From NCBI GenBank assembly GCA_963769585.1, contig CAVYMJ010000006.1, forward strand, positions 620,001-684,000: a DNA stretch of 64,000 nt. The letters run 5' to 3'. This document shows, piece after piece, positions 8,352 to 17,323 of this stretch. The first letter of the stretch is position 1. The number at the start of each line of letters is the position of its first letter. The notes under the pieces are model-generated. The model saw nothing but the letters and a program-made list of their open reading frames with translations, had not been told where the DNA came from and did no database searches. The translations under genes were made by a program, and so were the position numbers. The DNA comes from SSC3 sp963769585 (GTDB lineage Bacteria; Actinomycetota; Actinomycetes; Propionibacteriales; Nocardioidaceae).

Positions 8352-9159
8352 GTCACCCAGCGGGCCCGCCGTCGGCAGGCTGCCCTGGGGGCTGCTCCTC
8401 CCGTCCGCCGTCGCCGTCGTCTTCTTGGTGACCCCGCTGGTCGGACTGGTCGCCAGGTCGCCGTGGCGCCGGCTCCCGGCCCTCCTGTCCGACCCGGTCG
8501 CGGTCGAGGCGTTGCGGCTGTCCCTGCTCACCTCCGCCGCCGCGATGCTGCTGTGCCTGCTCTGCGGACTCCCGCTCGCCTGGCTGTTGAGCCGGGTCAG
8601 CTTCCCGGGGCGGGCACTGCTGCGGGCGCTGGTCACGGTGCCTCTGGTCCTCCCGCCTGTGGTGGCCGGGGTGGCTCTGCTGGCGGCCTTCGGCCGCAAC
8701 GGCGTGCTCGGTGGGCCGCTGCACGACTGGTTCGGCACCACGATCCCGTTCACCACGGTGGCGGTGGTGATGGCCCACACCTTCGTGGCGCTCCCCTTCT
8801 TCGTCGTCAGCGTCGAAGGCGCCCTCCGGGCCTCCGGCCCCGGCTACGACCAGGTGGCGGCCGTTCTCGGCGCCAGCCGCTGGCACACCTTCCTGCGGGT
8901 GACCGTCCCGATGACCCTGCCCGGGATCGCGGCCGGGATGGTCCTGGGCTTCGCCCGCTCGCTCGGGGAGTTCGGCGCGACGATCACCTTCGCGGGCAAC
9001 TACCCGGGGACCACCCAGACGATGCCGCTGCTGACCTACGTCGAGCTCAACCGCGACCCCGACACGGCGTACGCGCTCTCCCTGCTCATGCTGGTCGTCT
9101 CACTGGGCATCCTGGCGCTGCTGCGCGAGCGCTGGCTCGGTCAGGGCACTCCCCGATGA
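8323..9159 (+). CDS. modB: Molybdate ABC transporter permease
   Basis: 278 residues from the GTG at 8323, chosen because AGGAGGT lies 6 bases upstream. This start is inside modA and overlaps it by 29 bp in another frame. Five to six hydrophobic spans are visible. The EAA-type cytoplasmic loop AAVLGASRWHTFLRVTVPM and FARSLGEFGATITFAGN match ModB/CysT permeases. It ends in an ATGA overlap with the ATPase gene. Confidence 0.94.
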   Translation: MRQASPAPARSPSGPAVGRLPWGLLLPSAVAVVFLVTPLVGLVARSPWRRLPALLSDPVAVEALRLSLLTSAAAMLLCLLCGLPLAWLLSRVSFPGRALLRALVTVPLVLPPVVAGVALLAAFGRNGVLGGPLHDWFGTTIPFTTVAVVMAHTFVALPFFVVSVEGALRASGPGYDQVAAVLGASRWHTFLRVTVPMTLPGIAAGMVLGFARSLGEFGATITFAGNYPGTTQTMPLLTYVELNRDPDTAYALSLLMLVVSLGILALLRERWLGQGTPR

Positions 9160-10217
9160 GCGGGCTAGCGGCACACGTGGTGGTCCACCGCCCTGCTCAC
9201 GTGCTGGACGTGCAGCTCGAGGCCGAGCCCGGGGACGTCATCGCGGTGGTCGGTCCCAACGGCTCGGGGAAGACCACACTGTTGCGCGCCCTGGCAGGCC
9301 TGCAGCCGCTCTCGGCGGGGTTCGTCCGCTGCGGCGGGCAGACCTGGGACCAGGGCGGTCGCCGTACCTCGGTGCAGGACCGCCGCACCGGCATGCTCTT
9401 CCAGGACATCCTGCTCTTCCCACATCTGACGGTCCGGCAGAACGTCGCGTTCGGCCCGCGCAGCCGGGGAGCGGGCAGGTTGGCGTCGCACCGCGCTGCC
9501 GACATCTGGCTGGAGCGACTTGGCCTGGCTGAGCTCGCGGGCCGCCGACCGAGTCAGATCTCTGGCGGGCAGGCCCAGCGCGTCGCGCTGGCGCGGGCGC
9601 TGGCCAGCGAGCCCGTACTCATGCTGCTGGACGAGCCGATGGCGTCGCTGGACGTCGGCGTGGCGATGGCGCTGCGCATCGACCTGGCCCGGCACCTGCG
9701 GGGGTACGGCGGCATCAGCTTCCTGGTGACGCACGACGCGGTCGACGTCCAGACCATCGCGAACCGGGTGATCGTGCTCGAGGACGGTCGGGTGGCTCAG
9801 CAAGGGACGCCTATCGAGGTTGCGCGAGCCCCGCGGACCGAGCATGTGGCCCAGCTCGTCGGGCTCAACGTGCTGCGTGGCGCAAGCCTGGGCACCGCGG
9901 TGCGGCTCGATGGGGGCGAGGAGCTGGTCAGCGTCTCGCCGTACGACGGCCCGGTGCTTGCCTGCTTCAGGCCCTCCGCGGTCACCCTGACAGCGGAGGA
10001 GCCCACCGGCAGCGCCCGGAACCGCTGGCGCGGCCGGGTGCTCTCCGCGGTTCCGCACGGCGAGGTCACTCGGGTACAGCTGGATGCTGCAGGCGGCGTG
10101 CTGGCCGACGTCACGCCGGAGTCGGTGGTCCGGCTGGGACTCGAGGCCGGCCGCGAGATGTGGGTTGCAGTCAAGGCCAGCGAGGTCCAGATCCACCCGG
10201 CGATGCCGGAGAGCTGA
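9156..10217 (+). CDS. modC: Molybdate ABC transporter ATP-binding protein
   Basis: 353 residues starting at the ATG that overlaps the modB stop. Walker A is GPNGSGKTT, the signature is ISGGQAQRVALARAL, Walker B is LMLLDEPMASLD and the H-loop is LVTHD. The C-terminal ~120 residues form a TOBE/Mop-like molybdate-binding domain (RNRWRGRVLSAVPHGE onward). It energises uptake with ModB. Confidence 0.94.
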   Translation: MSGLAAHVVVHRPAHVLDVQLEAEPGDVIAVVGPNGSGKTTLLRALAGLQPLSAGFVRCGGQTWDQGGRRTSVQDRRTGMLFQDILLFPHLTVRQNVAFGPRSRGAGRLASHRAADIWLERLGLAELAGRRPSQISGGQAQRVALARALASEPVLMLLDEPMASLDVGVAMALRIDLARHLRGYGGISFLVTHDAVDVQTIANRVIVLEDGRVAQQGTPIEVARAPRTEHVAQLVGLNVLRGASLGTAVRLDGGEELVSVSPYDGPVLACFRPSAVTLTAEEPTGSARNRWRGRVLSAVPHGEVTRVQLDAAGGVLADVTPESVVRLGLEAGREMWVAVKASEVQIHPAMPES

Positions 10218-10229
10218 GAGGATGAACCA

Positions 10230-10604
10230 GTGGTGGAGTACCTGCGGATCGGGGAGGTCGCCAAGGCCGTCGGCGTGAGCGTCGACACGCTCCGGCGGTG
10301 GGAGAGCCAGGGCCGGGTCGCCTTCGACAGGGTCAAGAACCAGCGGGTTCTCCCGGCCGCCGCGCTGCCCGGTCTGATCGGATCAGTCCAGACTGCACCC
10401 AGGCACTCCAGCGCCAGGAACCGGCTCGACGGTGTGGTCGTCAGCATTCGCCGGGATGCGGTGATGGCCCAGGTGGAGCTGGTCTGCGGCGACTACCGGA
10501 TCGTCTCCCTGCTCAGCAGCGACGCGGTCGACGAGCTCGGCCTCGAAGTCGGCGGCAGGGCAACGGCGGTGGTCAAGGCCACCAACGTCATCATCGAGTC
10601 ATGA
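10230..10604 (+). CDS. MerR-type HTH regulator with Mop/TOBE molybdate-binding domain
   Basis: 124 residues. LRIGEVAKAVGVSVDTLRRW is a MerR/excisionase-type helix-turn-helix. After a short linker, residues ~58-122 (SARNRLDGVVVSIRRDAVMA through VKATNVI) form a single Mop/TOBE domain that binds oxyanions. It is built from parts found in ModE but in a minimal arrangement. It follows modC by 12 bp, so it is likely the molybdate-sensing autoregulator of this operon. Tandem GTG codons occur at 10230 and 10233; the first is used. Confidence 0.85.
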   Translation: MVEYLRIGEVAKAVGVSVDTLRRWESQGRVAFDRVKNQRVLPAAALPGLIGSVQTAPRHSSARNRLDGVVVSIRRDAVMAQVELVCGDYRIVSLLSSDAVDELGLEVGGRATAVVKATNVIIES

Positions 10605-10626
10605 ACGTCTACGTTGAGGAGCTTTC

Positions 10627-12297
10627 GTGAACCAGCGGGCAGAGGCGATCGTCGTCGGCGCAGGGCTCGCCGGCCTGGTCGCCACCTACGAGCTCGTCAA
10701 GGCCGGCAAGAGCGTCGTCGTGGTCGAGCAGGAGAACCAGGCCAATCGTGGCGGTCAGGCCTTCTGGTCGCTCGGCGGGCTGTTCCTGGTCAACAGTCCC
10801 GAACAGCGGCGGATGGGGATCAAGGACTCCGCCGAGCTCGCGCTGCAGGACTGGCTGGGGACCGCCCAGTTCGACCGTGAGCGTGAGGACCACTGGCCAC
10901 GGCAGTGGGCACAGGCCTACGTCGACTTCGCCGCCGGTGAGAAACGTTCCTACCTCCACCAGCTCGGCCTCCGGTTCCTGCCGTTCGTGGGTTGGGCCGA
11001 GCGTGGCGATGGTCTGGCCAGCGGCCACGGCAACTCGGTCCCGAGGTTCCACCTCACCTGGGGCACCGGGCCTGAGGTCGTCCGAGTCTTCCTCGAGCCG
11101 GTTCTGGAGGCAGCCCAGCGGGGACTGGTCACGTTCAGGCACCGGCACCAGGTCGACGAGATCCTCGTCGAAGCCGGTGCCGCGGTCGGCGTGCGCGGCA
11201 CGCTGCTGGCGCCCGCGGCGGAAGACCGCGGCGTGGCGTCCAGCCGGGAGAAAGCCGGGGACTTCGAGCTCCGCGCCCAGGCCGTCGTGGTGACCTCGGG
11301 CGGCATCGGGCACAACCTGGACCTGGTCCGTGCGAACTGGCCCGTCGAGCGACTGGGTCCCGCACCCGCGCACCTGATCCGCGGCGTCCCCGCGCACGTC
11401 GACGGACGCATGCTCGGCATCACCGAAGCCGCGGGGGCCAGCGTGGTCAACCGGGACCGCATGTGGCACTACACCGAAGGCATCCACAACTGGGACCCGA
11501 TCTGGCCCGACCACGCCATCCGCATCCTTCCCGGCCCGTCGTCGCTGTGGCTCGACGCCACCGGCAAGCGACTGCCGGCGCCCTACTTCCCCGGCTTCGA
11601 CTCCCTGGGGACGCTGCGGCATCTCGGCTCCACTGGTTACGACTACAGCTGGTTCGTGCTGACCCAGGCGATCATCGAGAAGGAGTTCGCGCTCTCCGGC
11701 TCGGAGCAGAACCCCGACCTGACCGGCAAGGACCTGAAGTTCATGCTGAAGAGCCGACTGGCCAAGGGCGCGCCCGCGCCGGTTCAGAGGTTCGTCGAGA
11801 ACGGCGAGGACTTCGTGGTCGCCGACGACCTGCGCTCGCTGGTCGAGAAGATGAACACCCTCGGTCGCGACGGCGCAGTCCTCGACTACGACGAGGTGGC
11901 CCGTCAGGTCCAGGCACGCGATGCGGAGCTGACCAACAAGTACTCCAAGGACATGCAGCTGATGGCGATCAGCAACGCCCGCTCCCTGCTCTCGGACAAG
12001 CTGATGCGCGTGGCCAAGCCACACCGGCTCCTGGACCCGAAGGCGGGGCCGCTCATCGCCGTACGCCTCAACATCCTGTCTCGCAAGACCTTGGGCGGCC
12101 TGGAGACCACACTCGACTCTGAAGTGGTCCGCCAGGACGGCTCGGTCTTCCCCGGACTCTACGCGGCGGGTGAGGTGGCCGGGTTCGGCGGCGGCGGTGT
12201 GCACGGCTACAACGCGCTCGAGGGGACCTTCCTGGGCGGCTGCATCTTCTCCGGGCGCGCGGCAGGCCGTGCTGTCGCGCAGGCTCTGGGAAGCTAG
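10627..12297 (+). CDS. FAD-binding dehydrogenase, KstD/fumarate-reductase-like (Rv0785 type)
   Basis: 556 residues with a GTG start and GAGGAG just upstream. The N-terminal FAD motif VVGAGLAGLVATYEL is followed by a GGQAFWSLGG flavin loop, and the C-terminus has PGLYAAGEVAGFGGGG. This is the FAD-binding-2 fold of 3-ketosteroid 1-dehydrogenases and fumarate reductases, and it resembles mycobacterial Rv0785, whose substrate is not established. It lies 22 bp after the molybdate regulator on the same strand. It may be transcribed with modABC, although it needs flavin, not molybdenum. Confidence 0.86.
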   Translation: MNQRAEAIVVGAGLAGLVATYELVKAGKSVVVVEQENQANRGGQAFWSLGGLFLVNSPEQRRMGIKDSAELALQDWLGTAQFDREREDHWPRQWAQAYVDFAAGEKRSYLHQLGLRFLPFVGWAERGDGLASGHGNSVPRFHLTWGTGPEVVRVFLEPVLEAAQRGLVTFRHRHQVDEILVEAGAAVGVRGTLLAPAAEDRGVASSREKAGDFELRAQAVVVTSGGIGHNLDLVRANWPVERLGPAPAHLIRGVPAHVDGRMLGITEAAGASVVNRDRMWHYTEGIHNWDPIWPDHAIRILPGPSSLWLDATGKRLPAPYFPGFDSLGTLRHLGSTGYDYSWFVLTQAIIEKEFALSGSEQNPDLTGKDLKFMLKSRLAKGAPAPVQRFVENGEDFVVADDLRSLVEKMNTLGRDGAVLDYDEVARQVQARDAELTNKYSKDMQLMAISNARSLLSDKLMRVAKPHRLLDPKAGPLIAVRLNILSRKTLGGLETTLDSEVVRQDGSVFPGLYAAGEVAGFGGGGVHGYNALEGTFLGGCIFSGRAAGRAVAQALGS

Positions 12298-12304
12298 TGG
12301 CCCT

Positions 12305-15040
12305 CTAGGTGTGCAGCACCTCGGCCAGGTCGGTCCGGGAGCCGATCCCGAGCTTGGTGTAGACCTTGCGCAGGTGGTACTCCACGGTCTTGGGGCTGAG
12401 GAAGAGTGCCGCCGCGGTCTCGCGGGTGGTCCGCCCCTGGACGAGCAACAGACTGACCTGGAGCTCCTGGGGCGTGAGCAGGCTGCGCGGGTCGGCGTCC
12501 CTGCGACGAACGGTCTCGCCTGTGGCCGAGAGCTCCGCCGCAGCGCGTTCGGCCCAGCGCGCCGCGCCGAGGTCCTCGAACACGTCGAGGGCTCCCCGTA
12601 GCTGGGTCCGCGCGTCGACGCGCCGCGCACTACGGCGCAGCCACTCGCCGTAGGCCAGCCGCGTGCGCGCCGTCTCGAACCGGTCGAGCGCCGCAGCATG
12701 GAAGCTGAGCGCACTCTCGAAGCAGGCCTCAGCCGTACGGTCAGTGGTGATCAGCCCTCGGCTCCGTTCCGCCCTGGCCAGCGCCCAGGGTTGACCCTTG
12801 GCCTCGGCCGCTCGCTGGTACGACGACGCCACGGTCGCGGCCTGGGTCGACTCTCCGAGTCGCAGCAGGGCCTCGACCAGCTCGGGCCCGGGCATGAGGT
12901 CGACGTCCGCTAACTCATGGAGCCGCAGCAGAGCTTCGAGCCGGCGGAACTCCTCGACCGCACGAGCAGGCTCGCCCAGCGAGAGCTCCAGGTCCCCCAT
13001 CGCATAGTGGACCCACGCCTCGGCCATGTGCAGGTCTGAGGCGTTCGGCTCACCGAGCACCCGCTCGGCGTGCGCCCGGCAGGCCTCCTCGCGGCCGCGC
13101 CGCGACTCCAGCCAGCAGAGCCCGGCCAACGACATGAGCTGATCGGTGACCTGCCCGGTCTCCGCCGCCAGGCGCACCGACTCGCTGTAGTTCGCGGCCG
13201 CCTCCGCCCAAGCAGAGGTGGTCGCCTGGTCACGGGCGACGTGGAAGAGGATGGCGGGCAAGGCGCCGACGCTCGCCTGGCCGCGGAGCTCGTCGACGTA
13301 CATCCGCAACGTCCCTCCCGCGGTGGCCTCACGGAGGAACAACGGCACCAGCATCACGCACGAGAGCCGGTGTGGGTCGCGGAACAGGGCGGGAGTGGAC
13401 TCGATGAGGGGGACGGCTGCCCGCAGGTCGGCGGCACCGCCCTCCTCCCCGGCGAGGATGTGCGCCATGCCGGTGGCGATGCGCCCGAGCGCCAGGGCCG
13501 TGGGGTCGGTCACGGCGGGAGCGAGCTCAACCAGACGCTTCGCGAGCCGCGAGGCCTCCGGGGCGCCGGCGAGGTAGAAGCTGGCATGCACGGCGTCGGC
13601 GATCAGCACGCTTTCCTGCGCGGGGTCGGTGCTCAGGTCGGCGGCGGCAAGCAGCAGCTCCCGTGCCTCCCGGAGCCGGCCGGTGCGGGCCGCGATGGCG
13701 CCGCGCAGGGCCAGCTCGTGGACTCGCCCGGCACTGGTCGTCTCCTCGCGTGCGTGTCCGTCCAGCAGCCCCAGCGCCCGTTCGGTCAGCCCCGCCGACC
13801 AGGCCGCGTCGGCCGCTTCGAACAACCGGCCGGCCCGGCGTAGGGGGTCTGGGCTGAGCCGCGCGGAGCGCTCGAAGGCGCCTGAAGCGACCGAGTACGC
13901 CGTGCGGTCCTTCGCGCGCTCGCCTGCGGCGGCGAGCAGGTCGGAGATCGCTGCGTCGGGCCGCCAGGTGGCCTCGGCGAGGTGCCAGGCGCGGCGGTCG
14001 ATCTCCGTCTCCGGCAGGGAGTCGGCGACCGCCCGGTGGGCCGCTCGCCGCTCGAGCGCCCCGGCACGGGTGTAGACCGCCGCCCGCACCAGTGGGTGCC
14101 GGAAACTCACCTGGCCCGCCCGGACGTGCACTAGGCCGACGTCCTCCGCCCCGGTGAGCGCTTCGACCTCGACGCCTAGGGCCGAGCACGCCCGGGTGGT
14201 CACCAGCAGGTCCCCACAAACCGCCGCGACGAGCAGGGCGGTGCGACAGGCGCCGTCGAGCAGGTCGAGGCGACGTGCGAACGCTGCCGTGACCGTGTCG
14301 GGCACGCGTACCGGCAGCTCGGCGGGGTCGGTGGCGAGAGCGCCGAGGTCGTCGCCGGCGAGCTCGAGGAGCGCCAGGGGGTTGCCCTCTGCCAGCGTGA
14401 GCAACGGCTGCAACCGTCCAGGGTCCAGCGGACCGCCGGTGGCGCGAACGACGAGTGCGGCCGAGGTCGCGTCATCGAGACCTCCCAGGCGTAGGACCGG
14501 TACACCCGCGACCAGGTGGTCCGCTTCGGGGCTGCGGGCTGCGGCGAGGACCAGCACCGGGTCGGCCGCCAGCCTGCGGGCCGCGAAGACGATGGCCTCG
14601 GCAGAGGGCAGGTCGAGGGCGTGCAGGTCGTCGACCACGACCGCCACCGGTCCCTCCTCGGCGTAACGCGACCACAGGCTCAGCACGGCCGCCCCGATCG
14701 TGAACCGGTCCCCGCTCCCGGGCGCGACCTCGGCCAGCGCGAGCGCGCCAGCCAGGGCAGCCGCCTGCGGCGGGGCAAGCTCGTCGACGCGGTGCAGCAA
14801 GGGACGCAGCAGCTGGAGCAGTCCGCCGAAGGGGATGTGCCGCTCGGCTTCGAGCCCGGTGGCCCGCAGCACCCTCATCCCATCGAGAGTGGAGACGGCA
14901 TCCTCCAGCAGGACGGTCTTGCCGACCCCCGGCTCACCGGTGATCACGAGCGTGGCGCTGACCCCCAGGAGCGCGGAACTGACCAGCCGGCCGATCGCCT
15001 CGCGCTCGCCGTCCCTTCCCAGGAGCTCGGGACCACCCAC
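12305..15040 (-). CDS. LAL-type LuxR family regulator with AAA ATPase domain
   Basis: 911 residues. Walker A GEPGVGKT is at residues ~35-42 and a Walker B-like VAVVVDDLHALD follows. A long TPR-like helical region fills the middle. The C-terminal LuxR HTH is LTPQELQVSLLLVQGRTT plus SPKTVEYHLRKVYTKLGI. Large ATP-binding LuxR (MalT-like) proteins usually activate a nearby pathway in response to a ligand. It is divergent from the OsmC-P450 operon with 137 bp between starts, so that operon is the best candidate target. It converges with the FAD dehydrogenase with only 7 bp between stops. Confidence 0.92.
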   Translation of the reverse strand: MGGPELLGRDGEREAIGRLVSSALLGVSATLVITGEPGVGKTVLLEDAVSTLDGMRVLRATGLEAERHIPFGGLLQLLRPLLHRVDELAPPQAAALAGALALAEVAPGSGDRFTIGAAVLSLWSRYAEEGPVAVVVDDLHALDLPSAEAIVFAARRLAADPVLVLAAARSPEADHLVAGVPVLRLGGLDDATSAALVVRATGGPLDPGRLQPLLTLAEGNPLALLELAGDDLGALATDPAELPVRVPDTVTAAFARRLDLLDGACRTALLVAAVCGDLLVTTRACSALGVEVEALTGAEDVGLVHVRAGQVSFRHPLVRAAVYTRAGALERRAAHRAVADSLPETEIDRRAWHLAEATWRPDAAISDLLAAAGERAKDRTAYSVASGAFERSARLSPDPLRRAGRLFEAADAAWSAGLTERALGLLDGHAREETTSAGRVHELALRGAIAARTGRLREARELLLAAADLSTDPAQESVLIADAVHASFYLAGAPEASRLAKRLVELAPAVTDPTALALGRIATGMAHILAGEEGGAADLRAAVPLIESTPALFRDPHRLSCVMLVPLFLREATAGGTLRMYVDELRGQASVGALPAILFHVARDQATTSAWAEAAANYSESVRLAAETGQVTDQLMSLAGLCWLESRRGREEACRAHAERVLGEPNASDLHMAEAWVHYAMGDLELSLGEPARAVEEFRRLEALLRLHELADVDLMPGPELVEALLRLGESTQAATVASSYQRAAEAKGQPWALARAERSRGLITTDRTAEACFESALSFHAAALDRFETARTRLAYGEWLRRSARRVDARTQLRGALDVFEDLGAARWAERAAAELSATGETVRRRDADPRSLLTPQELQVSLLLVQGRTTRETAAALFLSPKTVEYHLRKVYTKLGIGSRTDLAEVLHT

Positions 15041-15103
15041 GGCCGCAGTGTAGGGCCCCCTGGTCGCCCCCGGTAAGGCACGACTAGGTGGGTCACCGGA
15101 TGC

Positions 15104-15133
15104 GGCGACCGTAGAGAAACGGCGACGGTAGAG
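15104..15133. promoter_or_regulatory. Tandem 13-bp direct repeat in the LuxR/OsmC divergent promoter region
   Basis: GGCGACCGTAGAG at 15104-15116 recurs as GGCGACGGTAGAG at 15121-15133, one mismatch, 17 bp start to start. A separate perfect palindrome, CGGCCA-A-TGGCCG, lies at 15150-15162 just before the OsmC ribosome site. Direct repeats at this position suit an activator site for the divergent LAL regulator; binding is inferred. Confidence 0.4.
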
Positions 15134-15177
15134 GGCAAGCCCACAGCAGCGGCCAATGGCCGGGAACGGAGTACGAC

Positions 15178-15738
15178 ATGACTATCACCACCACGCCCGT
15201 CGACAACGGCGTTGACGTCGGGGCCCTCCTCGACGCACGCGCCGCCGTCACCGACAACCCCGAGCTGGCCCAGTTCAAGTGGCGGTCGTCGGTGACCTGG
15301 GAGAACGGCACGTACAGCCGTTCCGAAGTCGAGGGCTTCTTCGGTCTCGCAGAGGAGCAGCTCCACCACAAGTCGTTCACCTTGGAAGCCGACCACCCAC
15401 TCCAGTTCGCTTCCCGGGATCTCGGTCCGACCCCGGTCGAGTACGTCCTGGTGGGGCTCGGCGCCTGCCTCACTGCCGGCATCGCCGCCGTCGCCCAGCA
15501 GCGAGAGATCCAGCTGAGGTCCGTCAAAGCCACACTCTCGGGCGACATGGACGTGCAGGGGATCCTGGGCGCGGACTCGGAGGTGCGTAACGGCTTCAGC
15601 GGAGTATCCGTGGAATACCAGATCGACGCCGATGCCACACCCGAGGAGATCAGGGCCGTCGTCGCGCAGTCGCAGAAGCGTTCTGCCGTCTTCGACATCG
15701 TGACCAGCCCGACCGACGTCACCGTCACCGTGGTCTGA
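15178..15738 (+). CDS. OsmC family protein lacking the second conserved cysteine
   Basis: 186 residues, with GGAG upstream of the ATG. The OsmC/Ohr fold is seen in TPVEYVLVGLGACLTAGIAA, with the peroxidatic-type Cys97. Where family peroxidases place the second cysteine (the CP motif of the C-terminal helix), this protein reads SQKRSAVFDIV, with Ser169. Thiol peroxidase chemistry by the usual two-cysteine cycle is therefore doubtful, and acyl or thioester binding is an alternative. It opens a five-gene operon and overlaps the next start by one base (TGATG). Confidence 0.85.
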   Translation: MTITTTPVDNGVDVGALLDARAAVTDNPELAQFKWRSSVTWENGTYSRSEVEGFFGLAEEQLHHKSFTLEADHPLQFASRDLGPTPVEYVLVGLGACLTAGIAAVAQQREIQLRSVKATLSGDMDVQGILGADSEVRNGFSGVSVEYQIDADATPEEIRAVVAQSQKRSAVFDIVTSPTDVTVTVV

Positions 15739-16964
15739 TGTCCGCTGTCACCGCAGTCGTCGTGGGGGCAGGGCACTGCGGGCTTGCGATGAGTCGCCAC
15801 CTCTCCGCCCACTCGATCGACCACGTGGTTCTCGAGCGCGGCGAGGTGGCGCACTCGTGGCGGACGCAGCGCTGGGACTCGCTCCGACTGCTGACCCCTA
15901 ACTGGATGACCCGCCTGCCCGGCTGGGGGTACCAGGGCGACGACCCGGACGGGTTCCTGTCGGCACCACAGGTCGCCGACCTCGTCTCGGAGTACGCCGC
16001 TGTGTCGGCCGCACCGGTGGTTACCGGAACAACGGTGACCTCGGTGCGGCCCGGGGGTCCCGGGTTCGAGGTGGAGACAGACCGTGGCCGTTGGCATGGA
16101 CGCATCGTTGTCCTGGCGGCCGGGATCACTCGCAGCACGGTCCCGCCGGTCGCCCGGCGCGTTCCGGACGGGATCGTCTCGGTCCCCGCGCTCGGGTACC
16201 GCAACCCCAGCGAGCTTCCGGACGGCGGCGTCTTGGTCGTTGGCGCCTCGGCGAGCGGTGTGCAGTTCGCCCAGGAGCTTCACGACTCCGGCCGACAGGT
16301 CACGCTGGCCGTGGGTGAGCACGTCCGAGTGCCGCGACGGTACCGGAGCCGGGACATCCTCTGGTGGATGGACGAGGTCGGCATCCTCGATGAGCAATGG
16401 GACGAGATGGACGACCTGGTCCGAGCCAGGCATCTGCCTTCCCTGCAGCTGGTCGGCGCTGCCCGCAACCTCGACCTCAACGCCCTTCAGGCATCCGGCG
16501 TGCGCCTGGTCGGCCGCTTTGCCGGCGTACGCGACGACGTCGCCCAGTTCTCCGGTTCGTTGACCAACGTCTGTGCCCTTGCCGACCTCAAGCTCGGGCG
16601 TCTGCTGGACCGGATCGACGAGTACGCCGGGGGCCGAGGGGATCGGCCCGAACCCACCGCGGTGCCCAAGGCCCCGTTGGGGATCGACCTGCGCTCGGGG
16701 GAGATCCGGTCGATCGTGTGGGCGACCGGAGTCCGTCCGGACTTCTCGTGGCTGGACGTGCCCGTGTTCGACCCCCGCGGCCGACTGCAGCATGACGGAG
16801 GCGTCACCCGCTGGCCAGGTCTGTACGTGCTCGGTCTGCCGCTGCTACGACGTCGCCGCTCGACGTACCTCGACGGCGCCCGTGCGGACACCGAGGACCT
16901 CACCCACCACCTACTCGACCACCTCGGGGCCAGGAAGGTCCCCGTAACGAGGGAGGCCTCATGA
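15738..16964 (+). CDS. FAD/NAD(P)-dependent monooxygenase-like oxidoreductase (FMO-like)
   Basis: 408 residues. It has an N-terminal FAD motif VVGAGHCGLAMSRHL, then HSWRTQRWDSLRLLTPNW as in flavin monooxygenases of the TrkA/CzcO group. A second dinucleotide motif VVGASASGVQFAQEL is near residue 170. The region before it, ALGYRNPSELP, lacks the histidine of the classical FMO/BVMO fingerprint. The C-terminal IVWATGVRPDFSWLD loop is present. It starts on the OsmC stop and ends in ATGA with the next gene. It probably oxygenates or reduces the pathway substrate; the chemistry is unresolved. Confidence 0.85.
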   Translation: MSAVTAVVVGAGHCGLAMSRHLSAHSIDHVVLERGEVAHSWRTQRWDSLRLLTPNWMTRLPGWGYQGDDPDGFLSAPQVADLVSEYAAVSAAPVVTGTTVTSVRPGGPGFEVETDRGRWHGRIVVLAAGITRSTVPPVARRVPDGIVSVPALGYRNPSELPDGGVLVVGASASGVQFAQELHDSGRQVTLAVGEHVRVPRRYRSRDILWWMDEVGILDEQWDEMDDLVRARHLPSLQLVGAARNLDLNALQASGVRLVGRFAGVRDDVAQFSGSLTNVCALADLKLGRLLDRIDEYAGGRGDRPEPTAVPKAPLGIDLRSGEIRSIVWATGVRPDFSWLDVPVFDPRGRLQHDGGVTRWPGLYVLGLPLLRRRRSTYLDGARADTEDLTHHLLDHLGARKVPVTREAS

Positions 16965-17323
16965 ACAAGCACCCCCTGGCATCCTCGGTCGCGGCGGCGG
17001 TCGCCGACCGGGCCCTGGAGCGGCTCGGGGGGCACCTCGCCGACGAGATCACGCTGCGCGCCCTCCTTCCTGGCGGACCCATCGAGGACCGCGGCCGTGA
17101 CGCCGTCCTGGCGCGCTTCCACGACTGGTTCGGCGGCTACGACACGGTGGTCCTCATGGACGTCGCGGGCGATGACGTCGGTGACCGGGTGCTCGTGCAC
17201 TACAAGCTCGGGTTCGACCCCGATGCCGACCGTCGCATCCTCACCCAGACCCTCGTCTGCACCGTGCACGACGGTCTCGTGGGCCGCATGGACCTGGTCT
17301 GCTCAGGCTTCCAGGAGTACTGA
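16961..17323 (+). CDS. NTF2/SnoaL-like small protein
   Basis: 120 residues, soluble. A helix-helix-sheet pattern with GRDAVLARFHDWFGGYDTVV and VLVHYKLGFDPDADRR is compatible with the NTF2-like cone fold. This fold serves as hydratase, isomerase or ligand-binding chaperone in degradation and polyketide clusters. No catalytic set is evident. It overlaps the monooxygenase by 4 bp and the P450 by 1 bp, so the three products are made together. Confidence 0.65.
   Translation: MNKHPLASSVAAAVADRALERLGGHLADEITLRALLPGGPIEDRGRDAVLARFHDWFGGYDTVVLMDVAGDDVGDRVLVHYKLGFDPDADRRILTQTLVCTVHDGLVGRMDLVCSGFQEY

Noticed and set aside
15093..16793. Long open frame antisense to OsmC and the FMO-like gene
   Set aside because: It is a GC-rich shadow: composition is Arg/Gly/Pro-heavy with no domain, and the plus-strand frames have clear family motifs and start-stop coupling. 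The same applies to long antisense frames over recBCD, icmF and the FAD dehydrogenase.
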